Below, in pieces: positions 9,535 through 19,285 of a DNA stretch of 64,000 bases; the first letter of the stretch is position 1; every line of letters starts with the position of its first letter. The position numbers and the translations under genes are program-made. The stretch is from positions 232,035-296,034 of the forward strand of contig JAHYIZ010000001.1 of NCBI GenBank assembly GCA_019429405.1, given 5' to 3'. The stretch is from Paracoccaceae bacterium (GTDB taxonomy: Bacteria; Pseudomonadota; Alphaproteobacteria; Rhodobacterales; Rhodobacteraceae). The notes beneath the pieces are model-generated. The model was not told the DNA's origin and did not search any database. It saw only the letters and a program-made list of their open reading frames with translations.

Positions 9535-10602
9535 TTATTGCGCAAAAATGGGGGCTTGTGCGTGGCGCCAAACCTTGCGCATCAGTGTGGGCATGGCTGC
9601 GGGCGCGAACTCGGACGCCGGAATGAAGTGACCCCTATCGGGGTTGGCACCTATGGGCACTTCGGCGAACCAGACCCGCAGGCGCAAATGAAAATGCGTG
9701 AAGGTGTGGCGGACCTCGCCCGGCAGCTCGCGCCAATCGGCGCCAAGGGGTGGTGCGTCTACCGGGTCGTCGCCCCAATCCGACCCCGGCCAGCCGAGCA
9801 TCCCACCCAAAAGCCCGCGCGGCGGGCGCCGCTCCAGCAGCAAGGCGCGATCGGCGCGGCGCGCAACATAGGCAAAGCCAAGGCGCGTTGGCTTTTCCGG
9901 TTTGCCCGCCTTGCGCGGCAGCGCCGCAGCGATGCCTTGGGCGCGCGCCATGCAAAACGCAGCGATCGGGCAAGCCTCACAATCGGGGGCGCGGGGGGTG
10001 CAAAGCATGGCGCCTAGGTCCATCATCGCCTGGGCATGATCGCCGGGGCGCAGCGCGGGCGTCAGGCGCGCGGCGAGCATGGTCAGCGCGGGTTTGGCGG
10101 CAGGCAGCGGCGTATGCAGCGCAAAAAGCCGCGCCACCACCCGTTCCACATTCGCATCAACCACGGTCGCAGGCTCATCAAAAGCGATCGCTGCGATAGC
10201 GGCGGCCGTATAGGGGCCGACGCCGGGCAGCGCACGCAACGCCGCACTGGTAGCGGGAAAGCGGGCACCATGGTCGCGGACAATTGTGCGGGCACAGGCG
10301 AGAAGGTTGCGGGCGCGGGCGTAGTACCCCAGCCCTGCCCATGCAGCCATCACCTCGGCCTCCGGCGCTGCGGCGAGCGCGGCCACATCTGGCCACAATT
10401 CTAGGAACCGCGCGTAATGGCCTCGTACGGCAGCAACAGTGGTTTGCTGCAACATGACCTCGGAAAGCCACACCGGGTAGGGGTCGGGGCGCGTGCCCGC
10501 CGCGCGCGCTTGGGGCGCAACACGCCACGGCAGCGCGCGAGCATGGCGGTCATACCACGCGAGCAGCGCCGCTTTGATCTCCGCATCTGCTCCGTCACGC
10601 AA
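9535..10602 (-). CDS. mutY: A/G-specific adenine glycosylase
   Basis: Removes adenine mispaired with 8-oxoguanine, part of the GO repair system with MutM. The 355 residues contain LSEVMLQQTTV (catalytic Glu), the helix-hairpin-helix LPGVGPYTAAAI, the catalytic Asp segment VVDANVERV, a 4Fe-4S cluster motif C-x6-C-x2-C-x5-C (CTPRAPDCEACPIAAFC) and a C-terminal Nudix-like domain (from about 235). An in-frame TAA sits two codons upstream, so TTG 10602 is the furthest possible start; there is no ATG nearby. The partner gene mutM at 55866 is frameshifted. Confidence 0.93.
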   Translation of the reverse strand: MRDGADAEIKAALLAWYDRHARALPWRVAPQARAAGTRPDPYPVWLSEVMLQQTTVAAVRGHYARFLELWPDVAALAAAPEAEVMAAWAGLGYYARARNLLACARTIVRDHGARFPATSAALRALPGVGPYTAAAIAAIAFDEPATVVDANVERVVARLFALHTPLPAAKPALTMLAARLTPALRPGDHAQAMMDLGAMLCTPRAPDCEACPIAAFCMARAQGIAAALPRKAGKPEKPTRLGFAYVARRADRALLLERRPPRGLLGGMLGWPGSDWGDDPVDAPPLGADWRELPGEVRHTFTHFHLRLRVWFAEVPIGANPDRGHFIPASEFAPAAMPTLMRKVWRHAQAPIFAQ

Positions 10603-10683
10603 TCTTTATGGCCCCCCGCGCCAATGGGCTGGCAAAACCCTGCAACCTGCCTAGAATGGCGGCACCAAAAGGGAAAGCCCGCG

Positions 10684-11238
10684 ATGACACTTTCGCCCGA
10701 CAAGCGCCGGATGAGGGGGTTTGAGCCTGCCGCCGGTCTGGTGCGCGAGCCCGTTCGCAAGGCCGGCGAAACGCGCGGCTTCACCGTGGCTCGCCTGCTG
10801 ACGCATTGGCCCGAGGTGGTGGGCGATGAGATCGCCGCGCAAACGCGCCCGGTCAAGGTGGGGTACGCAAAGGGTGGCATGGGCGCCACGCTGACCTTGC
10901 TGACTATCGGCCCATTGGCACCCTTGGTTCAGATGCAGCTGGATCGTATCCGCGAGCGTGTGAATGCCTGCTATGGCTATAACGCGATTTCGCGCATCAT
11001 GCTGACCCAGACCGCACCCACCGGCTTTGCCGAAGGGCAAGCGGCCTTTGGCCCCGCCCCAAAACCGCAGCCCCCGGCCCCCGACCCGGTGGCGGTTCGC
11101 CGCGCAGAGGCGGCTGTTTCGGCGGTTTCTGACCCCGGGCTTCGCGCCGCCCTTGCGATGTTGGGGCAGAACGTATTATCCCGCACCAAGCAATCGCCGC
11201 GCCGCGGCCAAACTGACCCAAATCTCCAGAAAGGCTGA
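10684..11238 (+). CDS. DciA-like DUF721 protein
   Basis: Protein of 184 residues with the DUF721 layout: a conserved N-terminal domain including VARLLTHWPEVVGDEIAAQTRPVKV (about 36-60) and a KH-like strand set (GATLTLLTIGPLAPLVQMQL...YNAISRIMLTQ), then a Pro/Ala-rich tail. DUF721/DciA proteins assist loading of the replicative helicase DnaB in bacteria lacking DnaC. ATG 10684 is chosen because the homologous region begins just after it. It is transcribed divergently from mutY and ends three bases before the thioredoxin-fold gene. Confidence 0.8.
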   Translation: MTLSPDKRRMRGFEPAAGLVREPVRKAGETRGFTVARLLTHWPEVVGDEIAAQTRPVKVGYAKGGMGATLTLLTIGPLAPLVQMQLDRIRERVNACYGYNAISRIMLTQTAPTGFAEGQAAFGPAPKPQPPAPDPVAVRRAEAAVSAVSDPGLRAALAMLGQNVLSRTKQSPRRGQTDPNLQKG

Positions 11239-11241
11239 CCC

Positions 11242-11916
11242 ATGGCAAGAATCACCCCGATCATGATACTGGGCATTGTCTCTGCCGCAGCGGTAGCGGC
11301 TGGCGGGTGGTGGCTGGCACAGCCTTCGCCTTCAACGTCCGAGTTTTCGCTCGCCGCCTCTGCACAGACGACCGGCGCTGCGTCGACAGAGCTTCTGCCC
11401 GATGTCATTCTGGGCAATGAAGAGGCCAAGGTTACGCTGATCGAATATGCCTCCTACACCTGCCCGCACTGCGCGAATTTTCACGATTCGGTATTCGGCC
11501 AGCTCAAGGCCAACTACATCGATACGGGCCTGGTGAAGTTCATCCACCGCGAGGTGTATTTTGACCGCTTCGGTCTGATGGCCGCGATGGTGGCAAATTG
11601 CGACGGGCCGGCTAAATACTATCCGGTCACCGACGTGATCTATGAAACCCAGCGCGATTGGATCGGCGACGGCGCCGACGCGACGGTTGCGGCCAACCTG
11701 GTCAAGATCGGGCTGAGGGCCGGCATGACGCAAGAGGCGGTCAACGCCTGCCTCACCGACAACGCGCGTGCCGAGCAGATGGTTGCCACCTTCCAGACCC
11801 GCGCCACCGCCGACGACGTGAACGCGACCCCGACGCTTTTTGTCAACGGCGTGAAATATTCGAACATGGGCTATGATGCGCTCAAGGTCATCCTTGACGC
11901 GGAACTGGCAAAATAG
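11242..11916 (+). CDS. DsbA-family thiol-disulfide oxidoreductase
   Basis: Protein of 224 residues with an N-terminal signal anchor (MILGIVSAAAVAAGGWWLA) and a thioredoxin/DsbA fold in the periplasm. The active site CPHC is in ASYTCPHCANFHD (near residue 74) and the cis-Pro loop is NATPTLFVNG (near 197). DsbA-like proteins of this branch oxidise or isomerise cysteines of exported proteins. It follows the DUF721 gene by three bases and precedes the CoA-transferase by two, so all three are probably co-transcribed. Confidence 0.9.
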   Translation: MARITPIMILGIVSAAAVAAGGWWLAQPSPSTSEFSLAASAQTTGAASTELLPDVILGNEEAKVTLIEYASYTCPHCANFHDSVFGQLKANYIDTGLVKFIHREVYFDRFGLMAAMVANCDGPAKYYPVTDVIYETQRDWIGDGADATVAANLVKIGLRAGMTQEAVNACLTDNARAEQMVATFQTRATADDVNATPTLFVNGVKYSNMGYDALKVILDAELAK

Positions 11917-11918
11917 GC

Positions 11919-13055
11919 ATGACGCCACTTGCCGGTTTGCGAGTGGTCGAACTCGCGCGGATTCTTGCAGGTCCCTGGGCTGGGCAAATACTGGCCGACC
12001 TGGGTGCCGATGTGATCAAGGTCGAGGCGCCCGAGGGCGATGATACCCGACGCTGGGGGCCGCCCTTCATCACCCGAGAGGGCGAGGAAGCAGCGGCCTA
12101 TTTTCACGCAACGAACCGGGGCAAGCGCTCGGTGATCTGCGATTTTCGCACCACCGAGGGGCAGGCCTTTGTGCGTGATCTGGCCGCCCGAGCCGATGTG
12201 GTGATTGAAAACTTCAAGGTCGGGGGTCTGGCGAAATACGGGCTTGATTATGCCAGCCTGAGCGCGGTGAACCCGAGGCTGATCTACTGTTCAATCACCG
12301 GCTTCGGGCAAGATGGCCCCTACGCCGAGCGCGCAGGTTATGATTACATCATTCAGGGCATGTCGGGGCTGATGAGCGTGACCGGCGAGCCGGAGGGCCA
12401 GCCGCAGAAGGTGGGCGTGGCGGTGGTGGATGTGTTCACCGGGGTTTACGCAAGCACCGCAATTCTCGCGGCGTTGCTCCAACGCGCGGCAACTGGAGCA
12501 GGCCAGCATATCGACATGGCGCTGTTTGACGTGGCGGCGGCGGTGATGGCCAATCAGGCGATGAACTACCTTGCCACCGGGGTTGCACCCAAGCGGCTTG
12601 GCAATGCGCACCCGAACCTTGTGCCCTATGCAGTATTTCCGTGCGCAGACGGATACCTGATTCTGGCCACCGGAAACGATGCGCAATATCAGCGACTTTG
12701 CAAAATCCTGAATTTGCCGAAATTGGCGAAGGCGTCGGACTTTCTTACCAATGCCGCGCGGATCACTAACCGTGAGGCGCTGACCATACATATCTCGGCG
12801 GCAACCAGCACCTGGACGAAATCTGACCTCTTGGCCGCCTGCGAGGCCGAGGGCGTGCCCGCCGGGCCGATCAATGACATGGCCGAGGTTTTTGCCGACC
12901 CTCAGATCTTGGCGCGCGGTATGCAGATCGCTCCGGGCGGGGTGCCGGGGGTTCGGCTTCCGGTGCGCTTTTCGGGTGCTGAACTGGCGCTCGGACGCCC
13001 GTCGCCCACCTTGGGCGAACACGACGCCGAAGTGCGCGCCGAACTCGAGACCTAA
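11919..13055 (+). CDS. CaiB/BaiF family CoA-transferase
   Basis: Class III CoA-transferase of 378 residues. Typical elements are [33 protein letters not shown] at the N-terminus, [20 protein letters not shown] (near 92) and [31 protein letters not shown] (near 130). Members move CoA between carboxylic acids by an Asp-linked intermediate; the substrate cannot be told from sequence. The start lies two bases after the thioredoxin-fold gene. Its stop overlaps that of lpxK on the other strand (CTAA). Confidence 0.9.
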   Translation: MTPLAGLRVVELARILAGPWAGQILADLGADVIKVEAPEGDDTRRWGPPFITREGEEAAAYFHATNRGKRSVICDFRTTEGQAFVRDLAARADVVIENFKVGGLAKYGLDYASLSAVNPRLIYCSITGFGQDGPYAERAGYDYIIQGMSGLMSVTGEPEGQPQKVGVAVVDVFTGVYASTAILAALLQRAATGAGQHIDMALFDVAAAVMANQAMNYLATGVAPKRLGNAHPNLVPYAVFPCADGYLILATGNDAQYQRLCKILNLPKLAKASDFLTNAARITNREALTIHISAATSTWTKSDLLAACEAEGVPAGPINDMAEVFADPQILARGMQIAPGGVPGVRLPVRFSGAELALGRPSPTLGEHDAEVRAELET

Positions 13056-14050
13056 AGCCCCAGCCGTGCAAGCGCTGCGTCTAGCGGCGCGGTGTCGGCT
13101 ATCCGCAGGCGGACCGGCAGAACCAGCACCTTTTGCCGGAAGGATTGGGGCAGGCGCACCGCGTCTTTCTCTGTCGTCACCATCTGCGCGCCCAGCAAAC
13201 GCGACTCGGCTTCCAGACGGGTCAGCAGCGCGGTGCTAAAGGGCTGATGGTCTTCCAGCGCGTCTGCGCGCAGCAACTCGGCACCCAGCCCACGCAGGGT
13301 GGTAAAGAACTTTTCCGGGTGGCCGATGCCCGCGAATGCGAGCACGCGCACCCCCTGCCAATCCATTCCGGTTTCCAAAGGGTCGAGCGTTCCGGCCATG
13401 TGAGGGACCGTGATTTTCTTGCCCCAAACAGCCGAAAATCCAGCCTGTGCGCTTCTCGAACCGATAGTGAGAAGAAGATCGGCACGGGCCAGCCCCGCCA
13501 TTACCGGCTCTCGCAGCGGGCCTGCGGGCAGGCAGCGGCCATTACCAAAGCCTTTTGCGGCATCGACCACCACCAGCGACAGGTCCTTGTGCAAGGCCGG
13601 GTTCTGGTGGCCATCGTCAAGCACGATCGCCTGCGCCCCTGCCGCCACCGCCGCCGCAGCCCCCGCCGCACGGTCGCGCGCCACCCATGTCGGGGCGAAC
13701 GCCGCAATCAACAGCGGCTCATCGCCAACATCGAGTGCTGAATGTGCGCGTTCGGCAACCTGCACCGGCCCTGTCAGCCGCCCGCCGTGGCCACGGCTGA
13801 CAACGTGTGCCACAACCCCGCGCGCCGCCAGAAGCTGCACCAGCGCGATCACCGTCGGGGTCTTACCGGTGCCACCCGCGTTCACATTGCCCACGCAGAT
13901 CACAGGCACGCCCGGATCAAAACCCCCGCTGCCGCGCCGCAACCGCGCCGCTGTCGCTGCCGCGTAAAGCGCCCCGAGCGGCGCGAGCAGGCGCGCGGCA
14001 AGGGCCGGGCGGTCTGGCCGCGTAAACCAGAAAGACGGGGCGCGCATCAT
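13052..14050 (-). CDS. lpxK: Tetraacyldisaccharide 4'-kinase
   Basis: Inner-membrane kinase that adds the 4'-phosphate to lipid A precursor. The 332 residues include the P-loop [16 protein letters not shown] (near 51-66), an N-terminal hydrophobic membrane-association helix ([21 protein letters not shown]), VSRGHGGR and the [10 protein letters not shown] motif. The start overlaps the waaA stop by four bases, so the two lipopolysaccharide genes are translated from one mRNA. The stop overlaps that of the convergent CoA-transferase. Confidence 0.95.
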   Translation of the reverse strand: MMRAPSFWFTRPDRPALAARLLAPLGALYAAATAARLRRGSGGFDPGVPVICVGNVNAGGTGKTPTVIALVQLLAARGVVAHVVSRGHGGRLTGPVQVAERAHSALDVGDEPLLIAAFAPTWVARDRAAGAAAAVAAGAQAIVLDDGHQNPALHKDLSLVVVDAAKGFGNGRCLPAGPLREPVMAGLARADLLLTIGSRSAQAGFSAVWGKKITVPHMAGTLDPLETGMDWQGVRVLAFAGIGHPEKFFTTLRGLGAELLRADALEDHQPFSTALLTRLEAESRLLGAQMVTTEKDAVRLPQSFRQKVLVLPVRLRIADTAPLDAALARLGL

Positions 14051-15297
14051 ACGCGCGCCTTGGGTTGCGCCACGGCAAAATCCATATCGGCAAGCACTTG
14101 TCGTGCGATGTTCTCGGCCACGCCCGCGTCACCAGAAATCGTGACCCATGCATTGTGTGCCAGCGTAGCGACCCTGTCGGGCGCGATCAACTCAACCACG
14201 ACATCGGCCAGCGCAGCGGGCGAGCCTGCAACGCGGCAGGCACGCGCTTCGGAGAGCCTTGCAAAGTCGGCACTATGCGCGGCGATGGCCGGCCCGTGCA
14301 CGATGGCAGACCCGAGTGCCGCAGGTTCCAGTGGCGAACGCAAGGAGTCGCCCTGCATCAGGGTGCCGCCCATCCATGTGACGGGAGCCAGCCGATACCA
14401 GAGCCCAAGCTCGCTTTCGTCTTCGACAACAAGCACCTGAACATCGTCCTCGGGTTCTTCTTCAAGCGTGCGCCGCGCCGCCCGTAGCCCCCGCGCTTCG
14501 GCTGCCGCCGCAATCAGCGCGGCGCGCTCAGGCGTCTTTGGCAGCACGATCAGAAGCATCCTGTGCGCGCGCATAAGCGCACGTTCATGCGCATCGAGCA
14601 CCGTCGCCTCTTCGGCCTCGGGAACCGCCACCGCAAACCAGACCGGGCGCGAACGCAGCTGGCGGGCAAGTGCCGAGCGTTCGGCCTCGGTGCAGGGAAG
14701 GGGTTCCACGGGTTCGCGGATGCTGCCCGATGTCTGAACACGGTCAAGTGCCGCCCCGAGGCGCCCAAGCCAGGCAACGCTCGCTTGATCTGGCACCAGA
14801 ACACGCTGAAAAAACGCCAGCTGCGCGCGCAATATCGCGCGCGACCAGAACCACGGAAGCCGCGCGCCGCCCGGCGCAGAAAAGCGCGCCTCGGCGAGCA
14901 AAAGCGGCACTCGCTGCGCTGCGGCCTCAACCAGAAACGCCGTGAGCATCATTTGCGGCGTCACCGCGCCAACGAAAAGCACCAGATCGGGGCTCCAGGC
15001 CGCCAGAAATGCGCGCGCCGCCAGCGCCGTGCCCGCTGGTGCGGCGGTCGAGATTGCGCCTGCGGGCAGAGCCGCGCCCGCGTTGGCCCCGGTCACGACA
15101 ATGCCGATGCCGGGCCGCAGGCGCAGGATTGCGCGCACCAGAACCAGCGCAGCAGGCTGCGCCTCTGGCGTGGAAATGTGGAGGCAAATCATCGCGCCAG
15201 TTGGCCGCAAGACTTGCGCCAACGACACCTTGTCCGCCTGCGGCGACGCCTTACGAAGCGTCAGCAAATAGAGCCAAAGGGCAAGTGAACGAGGCAT
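14047..15297 (-). CDS. waaA: Divergent 3-deoxy-D-manno-octulosonic acid (Kdo) transferase
   Basis: GT-B glycosyltransferase of 416 residues, assigned as WaaA/KdtA from its fold, its N-terminal hydrophobic helix ([10 protein letters not shown]) and its lpxK neighbour. The catalytic-Glu loop, normally H-x-x-S-x-G-E, reads HISTPE here (near residue 40), and the usual [12 protein letters not shown] reads [11 protein letters not shown] (near 335). The Glu residues remain but the flanking glycine and GHN are changed. Such divergent WaaA-like proteins are familiar in Rhodobacterales, but activity or acceptor may differ. Confidence 0.82.
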   Translation of the reverse strand: MPRSLALWLYLLTLRKASPQADKVSLAQVLRPTGAMICLHISTPEAQPAALVLVRAILRLRPGIGIVVTGANAGAALPAGAISTAAPAGTALAARAFLAAWSPDLVLFVGAVTPQMMLTAFLVEAAAQRVPLLLAEARFSAPGGARLPWFWSRAILRAQLAFFQRVLVPDQASVAWLGRLGAALDRVQTSGSIREPVEPLPCTEAERSALARQLRSRPVWFAVAVPEAEEATVLDAHERALMRAHRMLLIVLPKTPERAALIAAAAEARGLRAARRTLEEEPEDDVQVLVVEDESELGLWYRLAPVTWMGGTLMQGDSLRSPLEPAALGSAIVHGPAIAAHSADFARLSEARACRVAGSPAALADVVVELIAPDRVATLAHNAWVTISGDAGVAENIARQVLADMDFAVAQPKARV

Positions 15298-15309
15298 GAT
15301 CGGTGGCGT

Positions 15310-15555
15310 TTAGGCGCCCAACTCCTCGGTTGCACTTGCCTCCGCGGCCTCATCGCGCAAGCGGTGCAGGTGTGCGAGAAAGTAGCGTGTATGCGCATCG
15401 TCGACCGTGCGCTGCGCGTTGGCCTTCCAGGCTACATAAGCGCTGGCGTAATCTGGAAAAACGCCGACGACGTGGATCTTGTTGACATCTTTGAACTCGG
15501 TATGTGCAGGGTCGGTCAATTCGCCGCCGAATACGAGGTGAAGTCGTTGAGTCAT
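15310..15555 (-). CDS. DUF4170 family small protein
   Basis: Protein of 81 residues with the DUF4170 pattern (MTQRLHLVFGGELTDPAHTEFKD, then VVGVFPDYASAYVAWKANAQRTVDDAHTRYFLAHLHRL). It is widespread in alphaproteobacteria, often next to lipid A/Kdo genes, and its function is unknown. It lies 12 bases upstream of waaA on the same strand and is probably the first gene of a DUF4170-waaA-lpxK operon. Confidence 0.85.
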   Translation of the reverse strand: MTQRLHLVFGGELTDPAHTEFKDVNKIHVVGVFPDYASAYVAWKANAQRTVDDAHTRYFLAHLHRLRDEAAEASATEELGA

Positions 15556-15645
15556 CTGGGCTCCATATTGGGTTGCGGTGTTCGCGCGAACCTATGCGAT
15601 GCAAGCGGGGTTCTCAAGGCGCGCGGGCCGCGCTATCGGAGGCGC

Positions 15646-16737
15646 ATGAGACAAACTCTGACAGAAATCTACGATGCAAAGGTGACGGCGGGCGAATTGC
15701 GCGCCGATCCGGCGCAGCGCGCTGCTTTGCCGCTGCTTGAAACGGTGCGCCGGGCGCTTGATGCGCCGCCGCGTCGTGCATCGGGGTTGCGCGGACTTCT
15801 GGCGCGCGCTCCGGCGGCCCAGCCACGGAAAGGTGTCTACCTCTGGGGCGGCGTCGGGCGTGGAAAATCCATGCTGATGGACCTTTTCTTCGCGCATGTC
15901 GCCAGCCCCGCCAAGCGGCGCGTGCATTTTCACGGCTTCATGCAAGAGGTTCAAGGCCGCCTGCACGAGCTGCGAAAAACCGAAGTGCAAGACGCGATCC
16001 GGCCGATGGCCGAGGCAATCGCCGCGCAGGTCCGGTTGCTATGTCTGGACGAAATGCAGATCAGCGACATTGCCGACGCGATGGTTGTGGGGCGATTGTT
16101 CCAATACCTCACCGATCTGGGCGTGGTGGTGGTGACTACTTCGAACCGGGTGCCAGAAGACCTTTATCTCAACGGGCTGAATCGTGCGCTTTTTCTGCCC
16201 TTCATCGCGCTGTTGCGTGCGCGTCTGGAGGTGTGCGAGCTGGAAAGCGAGACCGATTATCGCCGCCATCGGCTGGCCGGGGCGCGGGTGTATTTCACCC
16301 CGGCAGACGCGGCGGCCCAGCGGGCCATGCAGGCGATGTGGGACGACCTGACCGGCGCCGACCCCGGAACCGCGCTGCGGCTGCCGCTTTTGGGGCGTGA
16401 GCTGGTTTTGGAGCGCCACCACGCCGGCGTCGTCCGGGCGAGTTTCTGGGAGCTTTGCGCCCGACCGCTCGGGCCCGCCGATTATCTGGCATTGGCAAGC
16501 GCGGTGCGGGTGTTGATGGTCGATGAAATTCCGCTGCTGTCAGCCGCCAATTTCAACGAGGCCAAGCGCTTTGTCACGCTGATCGACGCGGTCTATGAGG
16601 CGAAGTTGCGGCTGATCTGTTCGTCGGCGGATGTGCCGGAACGACTTTACGTCGAGGGCGAGGGTACGTTTGAGTTTGCCCGCACCGCCAGCCGCTTGCG
16701 CGAAATGCAGGCGGCTGACTGGGCAACGGAGCGCTAG
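15646..16737 (+). CDS. zapE: Cell division protein ZapE (AFG1-like ATPase)
   Basis: P-loop ATPase of 363 residues. Walker A is GVYLWGGVGRGKSMLMDLFF (near residue 64), Walker B is LLCLDEMQISDI (near 132), and the family-typical VTTSNRVPEDLYLNGLNRALFLPFI follows. ZapE modulates the FtsZ ring; mitochondrial relatives (AFG1/LACE1) act in protein quality control. ATG 15646 is preceded by CGGAGGCGC; a longer frame to 15364 would overlap the DUF4170 gene antisense and lacks family sequence. The stop overlaps the folC stop (CTAG). Confidence 0.93.
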   Translation: MRQTLTEIYDAKVTAGELRADPAQRAALPLLETVRRALDAPPRRASGLRGLLARAPAAQPRKGVYLWGGVGRGKSMLMDLFFAHVASPAKRRVHFHGFMQEVQGRLHELRKTEVQDAIRPMAEAIAAQVRLLCLDEMQISDIADAMVVGRLFQYLTDLGVVVVTTSNRVPEDLYLNGLNRALFLPFIALLRARLEVCELESETDYRRHRLAGARVYFTPADAAAQRAMQAMWDDLTGADPGTALRLPLLGRELVLERHHAGVVRASFWELCARPLGPADYLALASAVRVLMVDEIPLLSAANFNEAKRFVTLIDAVYEAKLRLICSSADVPERLYVEGEGTFEFARTASRLREMQAADWATER

Positions 16738-18005
16738 CGGTTTTCGCGCAAGACGCCGCCTGCGAGATAGAGAGAGCCGCAGATGAGAATGCGGGCGCGT
16801 GGCTCGGTTGCGGCGATGGCATTGACCGCCGCAAGCACGCTTTCAGCGGTGCTGGCGGCGAATCCCGCTGCAAGCGCGACGGCAAGGGTCTGCTCGGCAG
16901 AGAGCGTATTGGCCTCGCCGGGGATCGAGACAGCGGTCAGCGTTGCGGCCTGCGCCACCAAGGGGCGCATGTAGCCTGCGATGTCCTTTGTATTGAGCAT
17001 GCCGACGACCAGATGCGTCGGCCGCGGCGCCATTCGTGCCAGCGTCGCGGCAATTGCTTGCCCCCCCGCGGGATTGTGGCCCCCATCGAGCCAAAGCTCG
17101 GCTTCGGGCGCGGCCTCGGCCAGTGGGCCATGGCGAAGGCGCTGCATCCGGGCGGACCAGTCGGCGCGGGTGACGGACGCTTCGCAAGCGGCACTGTCAA
17201 AACCCAGCGACCGCAGCGCGGCAAGGGCGGCGCCCGCATTCTGTAACTGGTGCGGGCCGGGAAGGTTGGGCAGCGGCAGATCAAGCAAGCCGGTTTCGTC
17301 TTGAAAGATCAGCCGTCCGCAGTCCTCGAATGCCTGCCAGTGCTGGCCGAAAACAAGCAGCGGCGCACCCAGCCGGGCCGCTCGCGCCTCGATCACCGCC
17401 AAGGCTTCGGGTTCCTGCGGGCCGACCACACAGGGCGTGCCGCGCTTGAGGATGCCGGCCTTTTCGCCCGCGATCTCGGGCAGGGTTTCGCCCAGATACT
17501 GCTGATGGTCGATCGAAACCGGGGTGATGATGGTAAGCGCCGGGCGCGGCAACACGTTGGTTGCATCAAGCCTGCCGCCAAGGCCAACCTCAAGCAGTGT
17601 GTAATCGGCGGGGGTTCGCGCGAACGCAAGGAAGGCTGCGCAGGTGGTGATCTCAAAAAAGGTGATCGGTTGGCCAAAGTTGGCATTTTCGCATTCGTCC
17701 AGCAGGGCCGCCAGTTGCGGCTCCGGGATAATCTCGCCCGCAAGCCTGATGCGTTCGTGAAACCGCGCGAGGTGGGGCGAGGTATAGGCGTGCACGCGTT
17801 TTCCCGCAGCTTCAAGGCCCGCACGCAGCATCGCCTGGGTTGAACCTTTGCCATTGGTGCCCGCGATGTGGATGACCGGGGGCAGCGATGCCTCGGGGTG
17901 GCCAAGTGCGGCAAGTAACCGCTCGACCCGGTCAAGTGTCAGGTCGATGATTTTCGGGTGCAGCGTCATCAGCCGGGTCAGGATTTCGTCGGATGGTTGA
18001 GGCAT
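16734..18005 (-). CDS. folC: Bifunctional folylpolyglutamate/dihydrofolate synthase
   Basis: Mur-ligase-type enzyme of 423 residues that adds glutamate to folates and, usually, to dihydropteroate. The ATP loop is VIHIAGTNGKGSTQAML (near 47), followed by YTSPHLARFHERIRLAG, FEITTCAAFLAF, VGLGGRLDATNVL and LDGGHNPAGGQAIA. ATG 18005 is chosen because the standard N-terminus (SDEILTRLMTLHPKIIDLTLDR) starts there. It lies 95 bp downstream of accD; accD-folC is a common pair. Confidence 0.95.
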   Translation of the reverse strand: MPQPSDEILTRLMTLHPKIIDLTLDRVERLLAALGHPEASLPPVIHIAGTNGKGSTQAMLRAGLEAAGKRVHAYTSPHLARFHERIRLAGEIIPEPQLAALLDECENANFGQPITFFEITTCAAFLAFARTPADYTLLEVGLGGRLDATNVLPRPALTIITPVSIDHQQYLGETLPEIAGEKAGILKRGTPCVVGPQEPEALAVIEARAARLGAPLLVFGQHWQAFEDCGRLIFQDETGLLDLPLPNLPGPHQLQNAGAALAALRSLGFDSAACEASVTRADWSARMQRLRHGPLAEAAPEAELWLDGGHNPAGGQAIAATLARMAPRPTHLVVGMLNTKDIAGYMRPLVAQAATLTAVSIPGEANTLSAEQTLAVALAAGFAASTAESVLAAVNAIAATEPRARILICGSLYLAGGVLRENR

Positions 18006-18030
18006 GGCGGGGGTTCCGGCTGAGAAAGAT

Positions 18031-18049
18031 AGGGGGCCGTCTGCCCCCT
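18031..18049 (-). terminator. Hairpin in the accD-folC gap
   Basis: A 7-bp stem (AGGGGGC with GCCCCCT) around a 5-nt loop lies between accD and folC; on the minus strand it is followed by ATCTTTC. It could attenuate read-through into folC rather than fully terminate. Confidence 0.4.
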
Positions 18050-18076
18050 CTTGCGCTAACGCGCAATTCACCCCCC

Positions 18077-18098
18077 GAGGATATTTGGGCCAAAGCAA
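18077..18098. repeat. Dispersed intergenic element, copy 1
   Basis: The 22-base segment GAGGATATTTGGGCC plus AAAGCAA, just past the accD stop, matches a second copy at 61015-61036 at 18 of 22 positions. Both are at the 3' ends of genes. I recall similar 'GGATATTTG' segments between genes in other Rhodobacterales, but cannot check that here. Confidence 0.4.
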
Positions 18099-18100
18099 TT

Positions 18101-18997
18101 TCAGGGGGTTGCGGGGGTGGGGGCAGGCAGGTCAGCGACCACAGCCGGTGATTGCAGCATCAACATGCGCAGGATCGTGATCAGTTCTTCACGTAGCTTC
18201 TTGCGGTGGGTCACGCGGTCGAGCATGCCATGGTCCAGCAGGTATTCCGCGCGCTGGAAGCCTTCGGGCAATTTCTCGCGGATGGTCTGCTCGATCACGC
18301 GCGGGCCTGCAAAACAGATGAGCGCGTTCGGCTCGGCGATCTGCACATCGCCCAGCATGGCATAGGATGCGGTCACGCCACCGGTCGTTGGGTGGGTTAG
18401 CACCACGAGGTAGGGCAGCTTTGCCTCTTTCAGCATCTGCACCGCCACCGTGGTGCGCGGCATCTGCATCAGGCTGAGGATACCTTCTTGCATGCGCGCG
18501 CCACCGGCCGCTGAAAAGAGCACCAGCGGGCGCCTGAGCTTTATTGCGCGCTCGGCGGCGGCAATGATGGCATTGCCAACATACATGCCCATCGAACCGC
18601 CCATGAAGGCAAAATCCTGCGCGGCGGCAATGATCGGGGTGCGGCCAATCTCGCCTTCGGCGACCAGCATGGCCTCTGGCTCGGACGTCGCCTTTTGCGC
18701 CGCCTTCAGCCGATCCGGGTATTTCTTCTGGTCGCGAAATGCGAGCGGGTCGGAAACGGGTAGCGGCACGTCAACCTCGCTGAAGATGCCGCCGTCGAAG
18801 AGCGCGCCGAAGCGTTCACGCGGAGTGATCGCCATGTGGTGATCGCAAGAGGTGCAGACGTTCAGGTTTTCGCTCAATTCACGGTGAAACAGCATGGTCC
18901 CACACTCGGGGCACTTGGTCCAAAGATTCTCGGGGACCTCGCGGCGGGAAAACAGCGAGTTGATCTTGGGTCGGACGTAGTTCGAGATCCAGTTCAT
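18101..18997 (-). CDS. accD: Acetyl-CoA carboxylase carboxyltransferase subunit beta
   Basis: Transfers the carboxyl group from biotin to acetyl-CoA as part of the AccA2D2 complex in fatty-acid synthesis. The 298 residues open with [19 protein letters not shown] and a four-Cys zinc ribbon (CPECG and CTSCDHH, near residues 30-52), then the crotonase-like core with [19 protein letters not shown] and [20 protein letters not shown] 18997 is chosen because this N-terminus is standard. It is transcribed divergently from smc across a 288-bp gap. Confidence 0.97.
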   Translation of the reverse strand: MNWISNYVRPKINSLFSRREVPENLWTKCPECGTMLFHRELSENLNVCTSCDHHMAITPRERFGALFDGGIFSEVDVPLPVSDPLAFRDQKKYPDRLKAAQKATSEPEAMLVAEGEIGRTPIIAAAQDFAFMGGSMGMYVGNAIIAAAERAIKLRRPLVLFSAAGGARMQEGILSLMQMPRTTVAVQMLKEAKLPYLVVLTHPTTGGVTASYAMLGDVQIAEPNALICFAGPRVIEQTIREKLPEGFQRAEYLLDHGMLDRVTHRKKLREELITILRMLMLQSPAVVADLPAPTPATP

Positions 18998-19173
18998 GGT
19001 CGGTGCCCTTTGCCGCCGCGTCGGGTTGAAATAGTCCCGTGGCGGGCGAAATGCAATTGCGTCACAAGCCTGCGTACGCGGGCCGCGCCGGGGCGCCATA
19101 ACCAGACCTTGCGCCGCAAATTTCTTTCGGTGCCATTTTTCGTACGCTTGAGCGCGAGGGCGCGCGCATATCT

Positions 19174-19182
19174 TGTGGATAA
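19174..19182 (-). promoter_or_regulatory. Perfect DnaA box upstream of smc
   Basis: The + strand reads TGTGGATAA, which is TTATCCACA on the minus strand, the exact consensus DnaA box. It lies 104 bp upstream of the smc start. The overlapping GATAAT (19178-19183) resembles a -10 element, but no good -35 is spaced correctly. DnaA control of smc is an inference. The remainder of the accD-smc gap shows nothing else I can name. Confidence 0.6.
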
Positions 19183-19285
19183 TTTCTTCAGTTACGCCAT
19201 ATCTCGGGCCGGACAGTTGACAGCCGCGCCCATCGCGCGAAAGATTCCACGCCGAAGACTCACACGGGGTGCAAGGGGTTTCTGT

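Noticed and set aside
15364-15645. N-terminal extension of zapE
   Set aside because: It overlaps the DUF4170 gene antisense; ATG 15646 has a good ribosome site and gives normal length.
18836-19285. N-terminal extension of smc
   Set aside because: The frame is open only because it is antisense to accD and its promoter; SMC homology begins at residue RFTRLRL after TTG 19286.
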